Assembly (NCBI GenBank): GCA_022702705.1
Contig: CM040421.1
Location: forward strand, 3,596,001 to 3,660,000
Direction: 5' to 3'
Source of the DNA: Papilionanthe hookeriana x Papilionanthe teres
Lineage: Eukaryota > Streptophyta > Magnoliopsida > Asparagales > Orchidaceae
Length of the DNA: 64,000 nucleotides
Made by a program: the position numbers and the translations under genes
The notes under the pieces: model-generated
The model's database searches: none
What the model saw: only the letters and a program-made list of their open reading frames with translations
What the model was told of the DNA's origin: nothing
In this document: positions 45,119 to 56,528 of the stretch, piece by piece
Numbering within the stretch: the stretch's first letter is position 1
Layout of the letters: every line of letters starts with the position of its first letter

Positions 45119-46880
45119 TGATCCACTTAAAAAGTACCTATTTTTATATTTTATTTATGATTCAATTTTTAAGGATATTATGCTTTAATGAAAAGTATTT
45201 TTATGTTTTTGGGTATAGGTGATGAAAAAAAGAGTTCAAGAAGGAAAAAAGATAAAAAAGGAGCAAAAATAGAGCTAAAAAGCAAAATTGCCAAAATTAT
45301 AGGTCTGGCGCCTAGACGCCAGAATCCAGCGCCTAGGCGCCAGTTTGATATTGAAGCAGTTAAGATTTTTGACAACTTTGGGTAGTTATTTTGATGGAGT
45401 TAAGCGGTTATCAAACCTTCTAGAAGACTGGAAGTTACTCCTGATACATAGGACATGTGATACAATGCATCTGGACACAGGAAAACAATTTTAATCTAGA
45501 AGAGGTGCGATCCAAAGTGAAGGGGTGCGAAGATCTGGTCATGGAGTCCGGTGCCTAGGCGCCACAGTTACTATCTAGAAGATTCATTGAATTTGAACGG
45601 ATTTTGAAGAGGCGCCTTAAGCAACCCCTGATCATTTTTGAAGCTCTATAAATATGAGACATTTCTACAAAAAATAGAGCTCTCCAGCGCCTTGAAATAA
45701 TTCTAGAGAGCCACCAAATACTCTTCTTAAATATTTAGTGAGTTTATTTTAGTTACTTTGTGTGTTACTATTCAATTCCTTGAGTAGTAAGTGAGAGTTT
45801 GTAAGAGCTGGTGTTGTTGAAGTCTTGTACTTTGCATAGGAGTCGGTAGGAGTCAAATGATCACTTGAAGGAACATTTCAGATAAATATTTGTAACTTGG
45901 TTCAAAGTTTTATAAATATGTTTTGTTGTGTGAATTCAAAGTGTTCTGACTAGTTACTTTTCTTTCTCCTTTCAACCATGAAAAGATGATAAAGATAATT
46001 TGATTTCTTTGGAGAACTTAAACTTAATTTTAAAAATTATTGTGATGATATTCATACCTGATCTTAATTTACTTTTTAAACTGGCCATTTGAATTGTTAA
46101 AATCTATTGAAGAATTCTGAGACCTATCTGGAGATGAGTTCTTAACTAGTAGATATCACATGAATCCTTGGATAATCGAAGTTCATGTGCGGGTTATTCA
46201 AGGTGAAGTACAAATAAATAGGAAAATATTATTTATTGGGTGTAGAATTAATTAGTTTTTAGAGTGACAGACTAAATTCTATTAATTTGGTTTATATAAA
46301 GGGAACGAATCACTAGTAGGGCCGACCATAGCCACCCTTGGACATCTAGAAATGTGAGTCTAGATTAACCCATTCTACTAATAATACGTCCAGAACCAAT
46401 CAATAGATTAGCCAATATTTTTTATACTATCGAGCGAAGGTAAAAAATAAGAATGCTTCTATTTGGCGAAATACCATAATTTCAAGTTCTCAACGAATGA
46501 TAGTTTTTCTGAAAAATCTTGGATTAGTTGAAAAGGAGAAAGTTGTTTTATTTTTACTTGCATCAACATTTACTTTATTGCTACTTTACTTACATGTAGT
46601 AAAAATTTCATAAAACTTAAAAACTGATTTTTGAAAAGAAATAAAAATTATAATTACTTTTAATTTGAAAATCTATTAATTTCTAAAATTAATCTTCCCT
46701 GTGGGATAGATAACCAGGACTCCAATAGAACCCTGTATTACTGGATATGATACGTATACTTGCGTAGTACCTCTGGTGTGCAAAATATTTTCTAAAATTA
46801 TATTTTTATTTTTGCATACTACCCTTTGAAATATAAATTAAAGGATAAATTGTAGGCATAGTTAAGGGTCGAGGTCATCA
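45119..46880 (+). repeat. Family-A 5' LTR (1762 bp)
   Basis: TGATCCACTT...GTCATCA. A TATA box (TATAAATA) lies at 45647-45654, followed by a leader. Palindromic GGCGCCTAGGCGCC-type words are at 45306-45321, 45328-45342 and 45548-45563 in U3. The 3' part carries the CCCTGTGGGATAGATAACCAG block shared with family B. Relative to the 3' LTR it has extra bases around 45315-45335. Confidence 0.92.
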
Positions 46881-46887
46881 CAGTTTT

Positions 46888-46905
46888 TGGCGCCGTTGAC
46901 GGGGA
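46888..46905 (+). other. Primer binding site for tRNA-Asp (family A)
   Basis: TGGCGCCGTTGACGGGGA, seven bases after the LTR end, equals the Athila-type tRNA-Asp-complementary site TGGCGCCGTTGCCGGGGA except for one base. Confidence 0.88.
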
Positions 46906-47051
46906 AATGAAAGACAATTTTTAGATTTTTCAAATTAAAAATATTTTATATATAAACTTTTATTTCTTTAAAAAGACAAAAATATTTACAAAAACAAAAA
47001 TGCCAAAAAGATTTTATTTTATTTTATTTTCAAATCCTTTTATTTAATTCT

Positions 47052-48875
47052 ATGCATAGTTCTGGATCTAAAGGATTATTACCTTTTGATTCTGAATTAG
47101 AAAGAACAGTTAAAAGAATTAGAAAGGAAAAAAATTCAAAAATATCAAGAAATGACTAACTTACATAACAATAATGAAAATCCAATAGAAATTAATGAAC
47201 AAAATGTTTATAAACCATTAAGGGATTATGCTAAACCCTACGAGTCGATGAACTTCATATTAGTATTCGAATGTCTACTTGTAGATGCTAATTCTTTTGA
47301 GCTTAAACCTCTATTATTCAAATGGTTCAAAATAATCAATTTGGAGGAATACCAAATGAGGATCCAAACTTACATCTTGCTAGTTTCTTAGAACTTTGTG
47401 CTACCTTTAAATATAATAATGTTTCTGAGGATGTTGTTAGGCTTAAACTCTTTTCTTTTTTCCTTAAAAGATAAAGCAAAGATGTGGCTGAACTCAGTAG
47501 CAACTGGTTCTATTAAAACTTGGGCAGACATGACACAAAAATTCCTTGCTAAATATTTTTCTCCTTCTAAAATTGCTAAATTAAGAAATGATATTACTTC
47601 ATTTATTCAATTTGATGGAGAGACAATTTATGAAACATGGGAAAGATTTAAAGAACTATTAAGAAAATGTCCTCATCATGCTTTACCAGATTGGTTAATT
47701 ATTGAAACATTTTATAACAAACTTATTGGATCACTTAGATCTATTATAGATGCTGCTGCTGGAGGTTCTTTAATGGCTAAGATATTTGATGAAGCTTATA
47801 CCTTAATTGAAGAAATGACTAACAATAATTTTTAATGGCCTTTTGAAAGGGTTAATCTTAAAAGAGTGGCAAGTATTCAAGATAATGAAGCATTTTCTAT
47901 TTTAGCTTCACAAGTAGTTGCGATATCTAAGAATTAGATAATTTTGCTACTAACATATCACATGTAAGTAATAACAATTCTGCAAATATTGATGATTCTC
48001 AAACAATGGAGACATTGCAAGCTATTGCTAGTAAAACTAATAACCCTTATTCGAATTAGTATAATACAGGTTGGAAAAATCACCCTAATTTTAATTGGAA
48101 TAATGGACATCAACAATGGGGTAATAATCAAGTTAATCCAACTAGGAATTGGAACAATCAAGGAAATTCAAACTTTAGACCTACTTATCCTCCTGGTTTT
48201 AACAATCAACAGAAAAAGTTATCTTTAGAAGAATTGATCTTGCAGCTAGGTAATCAGTTACAAAGTCAAAACACTGCTATTCGAAATATTGAGAATCAGA
48301 TAGGACAAATTGCTAATTTAATTAATTACAGTCCTCAAGGAACACTTCCTAGCAACGTCGAAATTAATTCAAAAGAAATTGAAAAAGACCATGAACAAGC
48401 GAAAGCTGTACAACTTAGAAGTGGAAATGAATTAAAAGAGAAAATTCAGAATGCAATTGAAAAAGAGAGAGAGGTTGAAGAAATTGAAAAACCTAAAGAA
48501 ACTCTTTTTCCAAGTAAAGATCAGACTGTAATTCCTATTGAAGTGGAAGTTGAAAGACCACCACCACCTTGTCCTCAAAGACTAAAACAGCAGAAGCTTG
48601 ACCATCAATTTTCTAAGTTCTTCGAGATTTTTAAGAAACTTACCATCAACATTCCTTTTTCTGAAGTTTTGGAACAAGTGTCGAGTTATGAAAAATTTAT
48701 GAAGGATATTTTAAGCAAGAAACAGAAATTTGAAGCTTATGAAACTGTTGCATTAAGTGAAGAATGTAGTGCAATAATTCAAAAAAACTACCTCAGAAGC
48801 TTAAAGATCCTGAAAGTTTCACTATACCATGTGCTATTGGAGAAAAATTTTATGGAAAAGCCTTATGTGATTTAG
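47052..48875 (+). pseudogene. Family-A gag (capsid and C-terminal region), broken
   Basis: ATG 47052 opens an MHSSGSKG frame. Capsid pieces follow: 47152-47391 (PLRDYAKP), and 47398-47835 with AKMWLNSV, YFSPSKIAKLRNDI, ETWERFKELLRKCPHH and SLRSIIDAAAGGSL (Retrotrans_gag). After an Asn/Gly/Gln-rich part, 48234-48875 holds a helical C-terminal region (LGNQLQSQNTAI, AVQLRSGNELKEK) up to ALSEECSAII. Frameshifts at about 47140 and 47390 and stops at 47833 and about 47936 break it. Gag forms the particle; this copy cannot make a full one. Confidence 0.85.
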
Positions 48876-49400
48876 GAGCAAGTATTAATCTCATGCCATT
48901 TTTATCCTTCGAAGGTTAGATTTAGGAGAGATTTCTCCCACCACTGTAACCCTTCAGTTAGCTGATCGATCTATCACTTATCCTAAAGGAGTTATAGAGG
49001 ATGTTCTTATTAAAGTGGATAAATTTATCATCCATGTGGATTTCATTGTACTGGATATGGAAGAAGATAAAGAAATACCTATTATTTTAGGGAGACCTTT
49101 TCAAGCTACCGGACGTCTTATGATTGATGTGCAAAAATGAGAATTAACAATGAGAGTTAATGATCAAGAGATAACATTTAATGTTACTGAAATCAATGAG
49201 GTATCCTGACAAAGAAGCATGCTATCGGATGGATATTATTGATTATATAATTGAAAAGCATTATCAAGAAAAATGTAAAGTCATTACTGAAGAAAAAAAT
49301 GATGAATCTATGTTATACAATGAGTCATTAACTGAAGAAATTGAAAAAGTGAATGAAAAAAAATTATTTGAAGAAACTCATTATATTCATAATAATTAGG
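48780..49400 (+). pseudogene. Family-A aspartic protease region, broken
   Basis: LGASINLMP (about 48868-48900) is the active-site block in its Athila form, preceded by a Cys/Asp pair that a frameshift has displaced. A further shift follows at about 48900. VDKFIIHVDFIVLDMEEDK and IILGRPFQATGRLMID follow at about 49012-49125, and a stop at 49138 interrupts the ELTMRVNDQE block. 49181-49399 is the acidic linker to RT. Confidence 0.8.
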
Positions 49401-49525
49401 AAATTATAAACACGACTAAAAATGATATACTTTTACCCTCAGTTGAAAAAGCCCCTGAACTGAAATTAAAAATATTACCTACATATTTAAAGTATGCATT
49501 TCTTGGAAATTCATTAACATTACCT

Positions 49526-50430
49526 GTGATTATATCTTCAGAACTAAGCAAAGATCAAAAAGAAAAATTAATAAGAGTTATAAAGAACTATAAGAAAGCT
49601 TTTGGTTGGACTTTTACAAATATAAGAGGAATAAGCCCTTCAATCTGTATGCATCGGATTTTAATGGAAGAAAATTGTAAACCTACTATTGAACCTCAAA
49701 GAAGATTGAATCCAATTATGAAAGATGTTAAAAAAGAGATTTTAAAATGGTTAGATGCTGGAATTATTTATCCTATTTCAGATAGTCAATGGTTAAGTCT
49801 TATTCATTGTGTTCCGAAGAAAGGAGGAGTAACTATCATTGTTAATGACAGAAATGAATTAATTCCTACAAGACAAGTTACTGGATGGCGAATTTGCATT
49901 GATTATCAAAAATTAAACAATGTCACTAGAAAGGATCATTTTCCTTTACCTTTCTTGGATCAGATGCTGGATAAATTAGCTGGACAATCATATTTCTGTT
50001 TTTTGGATGAATATTCTAGTTATCATCAATTACCCGTTGCTCCTGAGGACCAAGAGAAAACAACATTTACAAGTCCTTATGGAACATTATCCTTTAGAAG
50101 AATGTCTTTCAGTTTATGTAATGCACCTAGAACTTTTCAGAGATGTATGATGTCAATATTTTGTGATCTAATTGAAAAGGAATTGAAGTATTTATGGACT
50201 ATTTTTCAGTATTTGGAACTTCTTTTGAGTCTTGCTTAGAAAATATAACAAAAGTTCTTAAAAGATGTGAAGAAACAAATTTGGTTCTAAACTGGAAAAA
50301 ATGTCAGTTTATGGTCACAGAAGGAATTGTGCTTGGACATAAAATTTCACAAAAAGGGATGGAAGTTGATCAGGCAAAAGTGAAAATTATTGCTGAACTT
50401 CAACCACCTATTGCTTGTTACTAATGTGAG
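49526..50430 (+). pseudogene. Family-A reverse transcriptase, frameshifted and active-site mutant
   Basis: Frame 49526-50239 holds most of the palm and fingers: WTFTNIRGISPSICMHRI, VPKKGGVTI, TGWRICIDYQKLN, FPLPFLDQMLD, a FLDEYSSYHQL block with the first catalytic Asp (usual form has Gly after Asp), and SFSLCNAPRTFQR. A missing base near 50183 moves the remainder into another frame. There the YxDD-type box reads MDYF, with Tyr (codon 50200-50202) in place of the second Asp. The thumb continues in 50194-50424 (VLNWKKCQFMV, GIVLGHKIS). Confidence 0.9.
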
Positions 50431-50633
50431 AAGTTTTACGGTCATGCTTTGGATTTTATAGAAGATATATAAAGGATTTTTCTAAGATTGCTAAACCTCT
50501 TTGTCCTTTATTAGAAAAAGAAGCTAAGTTTGAATTTAATGAAGATTTTCTGAATGCTTTCAATATTCTAAAAGAAAAATTAATCACTGCACCTATCATT
50601 GTTACACCTAATTGGAGTAAACCTTTTGAATTA

Positions 50634-51000
50634 ATGTGTGATGCAAGTGATTATGCAATTGGAGCTGTATTGAGACAAAAATATGAGAAAATTTTCAAAG
50701 TTATATATTATGCTAGCAAAACTCTTAATGAAACTCAAATAAATTACACTACTACTGAGAAAGACCTCTTAGCAATAGTATATGCCTTTGATAAATTTAG
50801 ACTTTATCTTCTTGGGACCAAATGTATCGTACATACTGATCATTCCGCAATTAATTATTTAATGTCTAAAACAAATGCTAAACCAAGATCGATAAGATGG
50901 GTTCTACTTTTACAAGAATTTGATTTTCAAATAGTGGACAGAAAAGGAGCTAACAACCAAATTACTGATCGTTTATCAAGAATTAAAAATGATTGTTAGA
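50634..51000 (+). pseudogene. Family-A RNase H domain
   Basis: An intact 121-codon stretch: CDASDYAIGAVL (first catalytic Asp), YYASKTLNETQINYTTTEKDLLAIV (catalytic Glu), HTDHSAINYL (Asp), and DRKGANNQITDRLSR. All recognisable catalytic residues are present, although the domain is cut off from RT by frameshifts and stops at about 50425-50630. Confidence 0.88.
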
Positions 51001-51060
51001 AGATTACTAAAGAAAACATAAATGAAAAATTCCATGATGAACAGTTATATGTTATTTAAG

Positions 51061-52291
51061 GATTACAAACGCCTTAGTATGCAGATATAGTTAACTATTT
51101 GGTTAGCAATATTTTACCGTATGGATTGATTAGCAAATATATTAAGAAATTCAAGAATGATACTAAATCATATATTTGGGAAGATCCTCATTTATTTAAA
51201 CTAGGCAAAGATTCTGTGATTTGAAGATCTGTACCTTATGAAGAAACTTTTGCAATTATTCAAAAATGTCACAATTCTGAATTTGGAGCACACTTTGGAG
51301 TGGATAAAACTGTGTTTAAAATTTTAAATTCTGGATTTTATTGGCCTACATTATTCAAAGATGTTAGACATTATGTGAAAACGTGTGATCGATGTCAAAG
51401 AATGGGAAATATATCCAGAAAAGATGAAATGCCTCTAAGATATATATTAGAAATTGAGATTTTTTATGTATGAGGTTTAGACTTTATGGGACCTTTTATA
51501 CCATCATCTGGAAATATTTATATTTTATTAGCAGTTAATTATGTTTCAAAGTGGATTGAAGCTGTAGCTTTACCTAATTGTGATTCCAAAAGTGTTTCAA
51601 AATTTTTAAAGAAAATGATTTTTACAAGATTTGGAATGCCGAGTGTAATTATTACAGATGGGGGAAGTTATTTCAGAAATGTAAGAATTCAATCATTACT
51701 GAAAAAATTCAGAATTAAACATATAATTGCAACTGCTTATCACCCACAAACAAGTGGAATGACTGAATTATCAAACAAAGAAATTAAAAGAATATTAGAG
51801 AAGATTGTTAATCCTAAAAGAACTGATTGGGTTGATAGACTTAATTCTGCATTATGGGCTTATAGAACAGCTTATAAGACAATTATTGGAATGTCACCTT
51901 ATAGGTTAGTTTATGGTAAACATTATCACTTACCTCTTGAACTGGAACATAAAGCTTACTGGGCGATAAAGGAGTTCGATTATGATTTGAATCTTTGCGG
52001 GAGAGAAATGACTGTTACAACTGAATGAAATGGAAGAGATACGAAATGAGTCCTATGAAAATGCAAAGATTTATAAGGAAAAAAATGAAGAAATTGCATG
52101 ATAAAAAGATTTCAAGAAAAATATTTGAGCCTAGACAAGAAGTATTATTATTTAATACTCGTTTAAGACTTCTTCCTGGAAAATTAAGATCTAAATGGAT
52201 GGGACCATTTATAATTGAGAAAATATACCCTTATGGAGCTGTGGATATTAAAGAACCCAAGATGGAAAAATATTTAAAGTTAACGGATTAA
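51061..52291 (+). pseudogene. Family-A integrase
   Basis: A HHCC zinc-binding region at about 51265-51395 (CHNSEFGAHFG ... CDRCQR). The catalytic core has Asp in GLDFMGPF (about 51477), Asp in ITDGG (about 51655) and Glu in NKEIKRI (about 51780), the D,D-35-E set. A C-terminal part in another frame, 52025-52291, holds LPGKLRSKWMGPFIIEK. A TGA at 51471-51473, where the family has Trp, and a shift at about 52022 break the protein. Confidence 0.9.
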
Positions 52292-53946
52292 GAATGAATC
52301 CTTATATGGGAGAAATGAAACCGATTTACAAGGAGGCTTACGAGCTGAGTCTACCTGATTAAAATAACTGATTAGGTCGGGCTGACGACGTTAAACCAAG
52401 TGCTTTGTGGGAGGCAACCCATATACTATCATTGTGATTATTTCTAAATTGAATTTATCTCAATCGATATGTGTGTGTTGATCACACCATTTTAATAGAT
52501 CTATTTTAAGACCGAAACTTTGTAAATTTGATGATAGGCGAAACAGAGTCGAACATGGTTCCGGCGCCGAGGTGCCCAAACTTGGCGCCTAAGCGCCAGC
52601 ATAACCTGTGTATCAATGGTCCGGCGCCTAGGCGCCAGATTTCGGCGCTTAAGAACCCCAGTTACAGGTTCGTGCAAAAACAAAAAATCTTCAGTTTTTC
52701 ACACGAATTCTTCCTATAAACTACCCAATTTTCGTCCACCAATCCCTAAGCAACCCTAATTTCGTCTAGCACAACTCATTTTGGAAGAGAAAATAGAAGC
52801 TTAGAAGCAATGGAGAGAGGAAATCATGGAAATTAGTTAAGAGATAAGTCTTCTAAAGATCCTCAAACTTATTTCAATGGTTATATTGCAGTAACTTTGG
52901 AGAAATTATTCAGTCATCTAGATAAGATTAAGGCGGAATTGCTAAGTGTTGGAAATCGTCTACATAAGATGTATCACCAAATCGAGCACTTGGAATGGCA
53001 GACGAAGCTTCAATTCGATCATATGGTGGCCTTTCAAGATTCTCAAGTGACGATGTATGCAAAGAACAAATGGATTGACGAGAAGACGGGTTTGGAATTT
53101 CTAAGGGCGTTAGTTTTCTACCCATGCGGGCCTAGCAATCTTCATTGCGAGAGGGATGAAAATTCAAATTTTGGAGAAGAATAGATCGTTGGTGTGTTCT
53201 AGGTGTGATTGAGTCATCTTTTAGTGAGTCGAATATTTAGTTTGTGTGTTTGCTTTCAATGTTCAAAGTGTGTTATTTGATTATAAATTTGCTTTGAAAT
53301 AGTGATGTTTGTGTTGTTTATTAAGAGTTGAACCTTTTATAGTAATTTTCTGTAATTTTTTGAGCTTGGAATGGAAAAATTTGAAATGGAATTGGAAGAG
53401 TTTGAATATATCATATGTTTGAATGTTGGATCTATTTTATCATTTGAATTGTTTGTGGAGATGTTTGGAAGTTAGAAATTGGAGTAATACTCTCATGTGA
53501 GTAATTAGAAGTCGAATTTGTTAAGTTTTGGTGGAAAATAAAAATTTTAAATCGAATTTTTGGGAAGCTGAGTCTGGCGCCTAGGCGGTGGTTCGGCCTG
53601 AACCCTAAATCTGGGCTTTTAAACCCACCAACGCCATTAACGATGCCTAGACTCCTTCTTCCTCCATTTTTCGCGAAATACATACATAGGGATCCATTTT
53701 TAGGTTTGTTTTTCGAGTTTTTGAGCTTGGAATCACTCGATTTCTTCATTTCGAGGTCAGATCGACCTTCTAATCATTTATTTTTTATTTTCACCATGGA
53801 ATTTTCAACTTTTGAGCAAAACCAAAAATTTTGATTTTTGGAGTTTAATCCATGGATTTGAAGCTTTATTTAAGTTTTTAAAGCTTAAATAAGTTTATTA
53901 TTTTGATCCTTTAATTTATTTTGTGTTTTCTTTCTCTTATGTTTAG
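52292..53946 (+). other. Post-integrase untranslated region of family A
   Basis: At 52376-52425 the sequence GTCGGGCTGACGACGTTAAA ... GGGAGGCAACCCA resembles a nucleotide block commonly conserved after integrase in Athila-like elements. Palindromic GGCGCC words occur at 52562-52568, 52583-52598, 52621-52636 and 53574-53587, and make the small frame 52528-52719. An ATG at 52810 opens a frame with a stop; 52897-53184 has a coiled-coil-like helix (KLFSHLDKIKAELLSV, HLEWQTKLQF) of unknown role. Confidence 0.6.
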
Positions 53947-55161
53947 ATGGCTCCGAAATCTAAGCGAGGGAAATAAGGAGAAAATTTCGATCGCAGCAAA
54001 TTTGCTACTGCTGTAGTGCATTTTCGTTACAATGAATTTGCTACGACGAGAAAATTTATCTCGGAGAGGAGTTTCTACAATCCTGGTGGAATGATTGAAG
54101 ATACGATCGTTGCACTGAACTGACAACGATTCTGCTACTTCATTGATGTTGTTGTGATCCCTGTCGTCAGAGAATTTTATGCTAATTTTATGGATGCCAA
54201 AGATTACGAGATCCTCGTGAGAGGAGTTGAAGTAGGATTTACTCCTGAAAAAATCAACATTTTCTACGGCCTGCCACTAATCATTGAGTTCTACTATTCT
54301 GGATTATTTCCATGCGAGGGAGATTTGGAGATGGTTATTGCATATTTGGTGATAGTGCTTGGAGCTTGGAAGATCCGGAACGAGAAATGGCTAAATTTTT
54401 CATCTTCTAAGTTAAATGGTGTTTCTAAGGCCTGACATTACTTTATTTATGCTCACCTCCTTCCATCCAACCATTTGAGTGAGGTCACAAAGGACAGAGC
54501 TATCCTCAACTACTGCATACAGGAGAAGAAGCCAATTGATGTCGGGAGTATTATTTATGATTCTGTGGAGGCCACTGCTCGTTCCAACACTTCTGTGGGA
54601 TTGGGATCCCCATCTCTGATTTATTCTCTATAGGAAAGTGCTGGAGTTGTTGCTGAGCTTTCAGAGGAGAAGCTCAAGTCTACCAAGCCCATTGGACGGG
54701 ACAGTGTTAGTATTTATGATCGACTTCGAGGTAAGAGTTCTACTTCACCATCTAGTTCATTACCTACTTCAGGTAGACCTTCTACTTCTTGACCCTCTAC
54801 TTCTACTGTTGAGCCACCATCTAGTTTTTGGGAAACTATGCATGATAAATTTATAGAGCAGCAGAATATATTACTTTTAACTCATTGTAGAGTGGATACA
54901 ATAGATAAGAAAGTGGATCATCATTCTGAGTACACCCAGAGGAAGAGTGATTTTGATGCAGAGTATTTTGAGACTCTTGTTAAATTCCTTAAGGGTGATC
55001 ATTCAGTTCAATTCTCGACCTACCCTCGAATCTCACCATATGATGATCACTAGAATAAGAATGTAGATTTTTCTTTTGATGATGATGAGGATGAGGAACA
55101 GCTAGTGATGAGTAGATTTCTAGGATTGAGTAATTGTGTTATTTATGTTATGTTTTGTTAG
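53947..55161 (+). pseudogene. Extra ORF of family A (plant transposon-protein domain), broken
   Basis: ATG 53947 opens an MAPKSKRGK start, followed at once by a stop. VREFYANFMDAKDYEILV and GFTPEKINIFYGLP (54154-54435) and AHLLPSNHLSEVTKDRAI at about 54450 match what is catalogued as the 'putative plant transposon protein' domain (PF20167-like), often found in this position of Athila-type elements, where env-like ORFs also lie. A Ser/Pro-rich hinge (about 54735-54830) precedes a helical tail and an acidic DDDEDEE end. At least four stops occur. No membrane segment or signal peptide is evident, so I do not call it env. Confidence 0.6.
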
Positions 55162-56513
55162 TGTGTTAGTTTTGGATGTATGTGATGAGTTGTTTTTATG
55201 TTTGATGCACTGTTGATGTTAGTGTACTTTTGATGTTTAGAGTGTGTTGATTCTGAGACACATATTGTTGTACTAATGATTGTTGGACTGTTAGAGTTTA
55301 TTTTTGTAATGAGATTTTTTGTTTCTGTTTTAGTACAGTGATCAGTACACCTGTTTAGTTTAGTTATTTTTGTTTAAAATTATTAAAAAAAATTGGAGAA
55401 ATTGATCCTGCTTATTAAAATTTTTCTATATATGCTTAAACATTTCTTTTATATTCATAAAAAACATCTGTAGAAATAAAATTTTCCTTTCTAGATTATT
55501 TTTCATATACTTAGAAAAATTCTTGGTGGAAATATGCTATTCTTTCTCTCATGCTTTAGAAATTTTCGTGATTCATGTTTATACCAAAACTGAAGTTTGG
55601 GGGAAGGGAAAATACTTTAAAATTTAAATATTATTTGTCCTTAATTACTAATATTTTCTTTAAAAATATTAACATAACACAAGGAATGAAAAATTTATTT
55701 ATGATTACTTAAATTTTTGAATTTATAAATAATTTAGTAAACTTAACTAAAATTTTAATAATTTTGATTGATTTTAAGAATATAATTGTTTAACTTAAAG
55801 ATTAATTAGATTAAAAAAATTTTTATTTATAGTAAAGAGAATTGTATTTTTGAATTACTAAGGAATCAAGATTATTACTTGAAAAAGAAAAAAATTGAAA
55901 TGATTTTTGAAAAATACTTATTAAGAATGTCATATTTATTAAGTGAAAATGTATAAGCTTTTAAATATAAGTTAAGGATAGTGAAGTTCAAAATCATTAA
56001 GAGGCTATCCATATATAATAATCCTCACAAATTGAAAAAAAAGGGGGATTGAAAAATATCCTTAAAAAGAAAAAAAGAAAAAGAAAAAAAGAAGAAAAGA
56101 GCAAAAAAAGAAATGTGAGGAGAAGCTTGAGGAGAAGCCTAATAAAAAATTGGCTTCACTTGAATTATCTTATAGGAAGAAAACTAATCACATTTTTAAC
56201 TTATTTTTTATGTACAAGCATCCTTACTAGAAAAGTTTTCATGAAAGTCATTTTCTTGTAAATTATCTATGTGACCTTAATATGATAAATTATAATTATT
56301 CTTGAAATAAATAAAAATTTTAAAGTCTTATGATATGGTAGTTAAGTATTCTTTAAATTCTTAAAATTAACCTTAATTAGTGAAATTTGGTTAATGATTT
56401 ACTAGAGCATTTATAAAACCAAAAATTACAAGGAATCTTAAAAATTTAAACTTCATTCCAGATGTTATACACTTTATGTAATAAAAAGGGTTACTTGAGG
56501 ACAAGTAACATTT
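55162..56513. other. AT-rich 3' internal region of family A
   Basis: No gene is supported. The Lys/Arg-rich frame 56049-56261 comes from A-rich runs (AAAAAGAAAAAAAG). A polypurine-like TGAAGTTTGGGGGAAGGG at 55591-55608 repeats the tract found before the 3' LTR and may be a second internal priming site. Confidence 0.6.
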
Positions 56514-56528
56514 AAGTTTGGGGGAATT
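56514..56528 (+). other. Polypurine tract of family A
   Basis: AAGTTTGGGGGAATT lies directly before the 3' LTR, preceded by GAGGACAAGTAAC. This is the usual Athila tract for plus-strand priming. Confidence 0.85.

Noticed and set aside
53947..55161. Calling the extra ORF an envelope gene
   Set aside because: No signal peptide, transmembrane segment or fusion-like region could be seen in the broken frames; the visible blocks match a plant transposon-protein domain instead.
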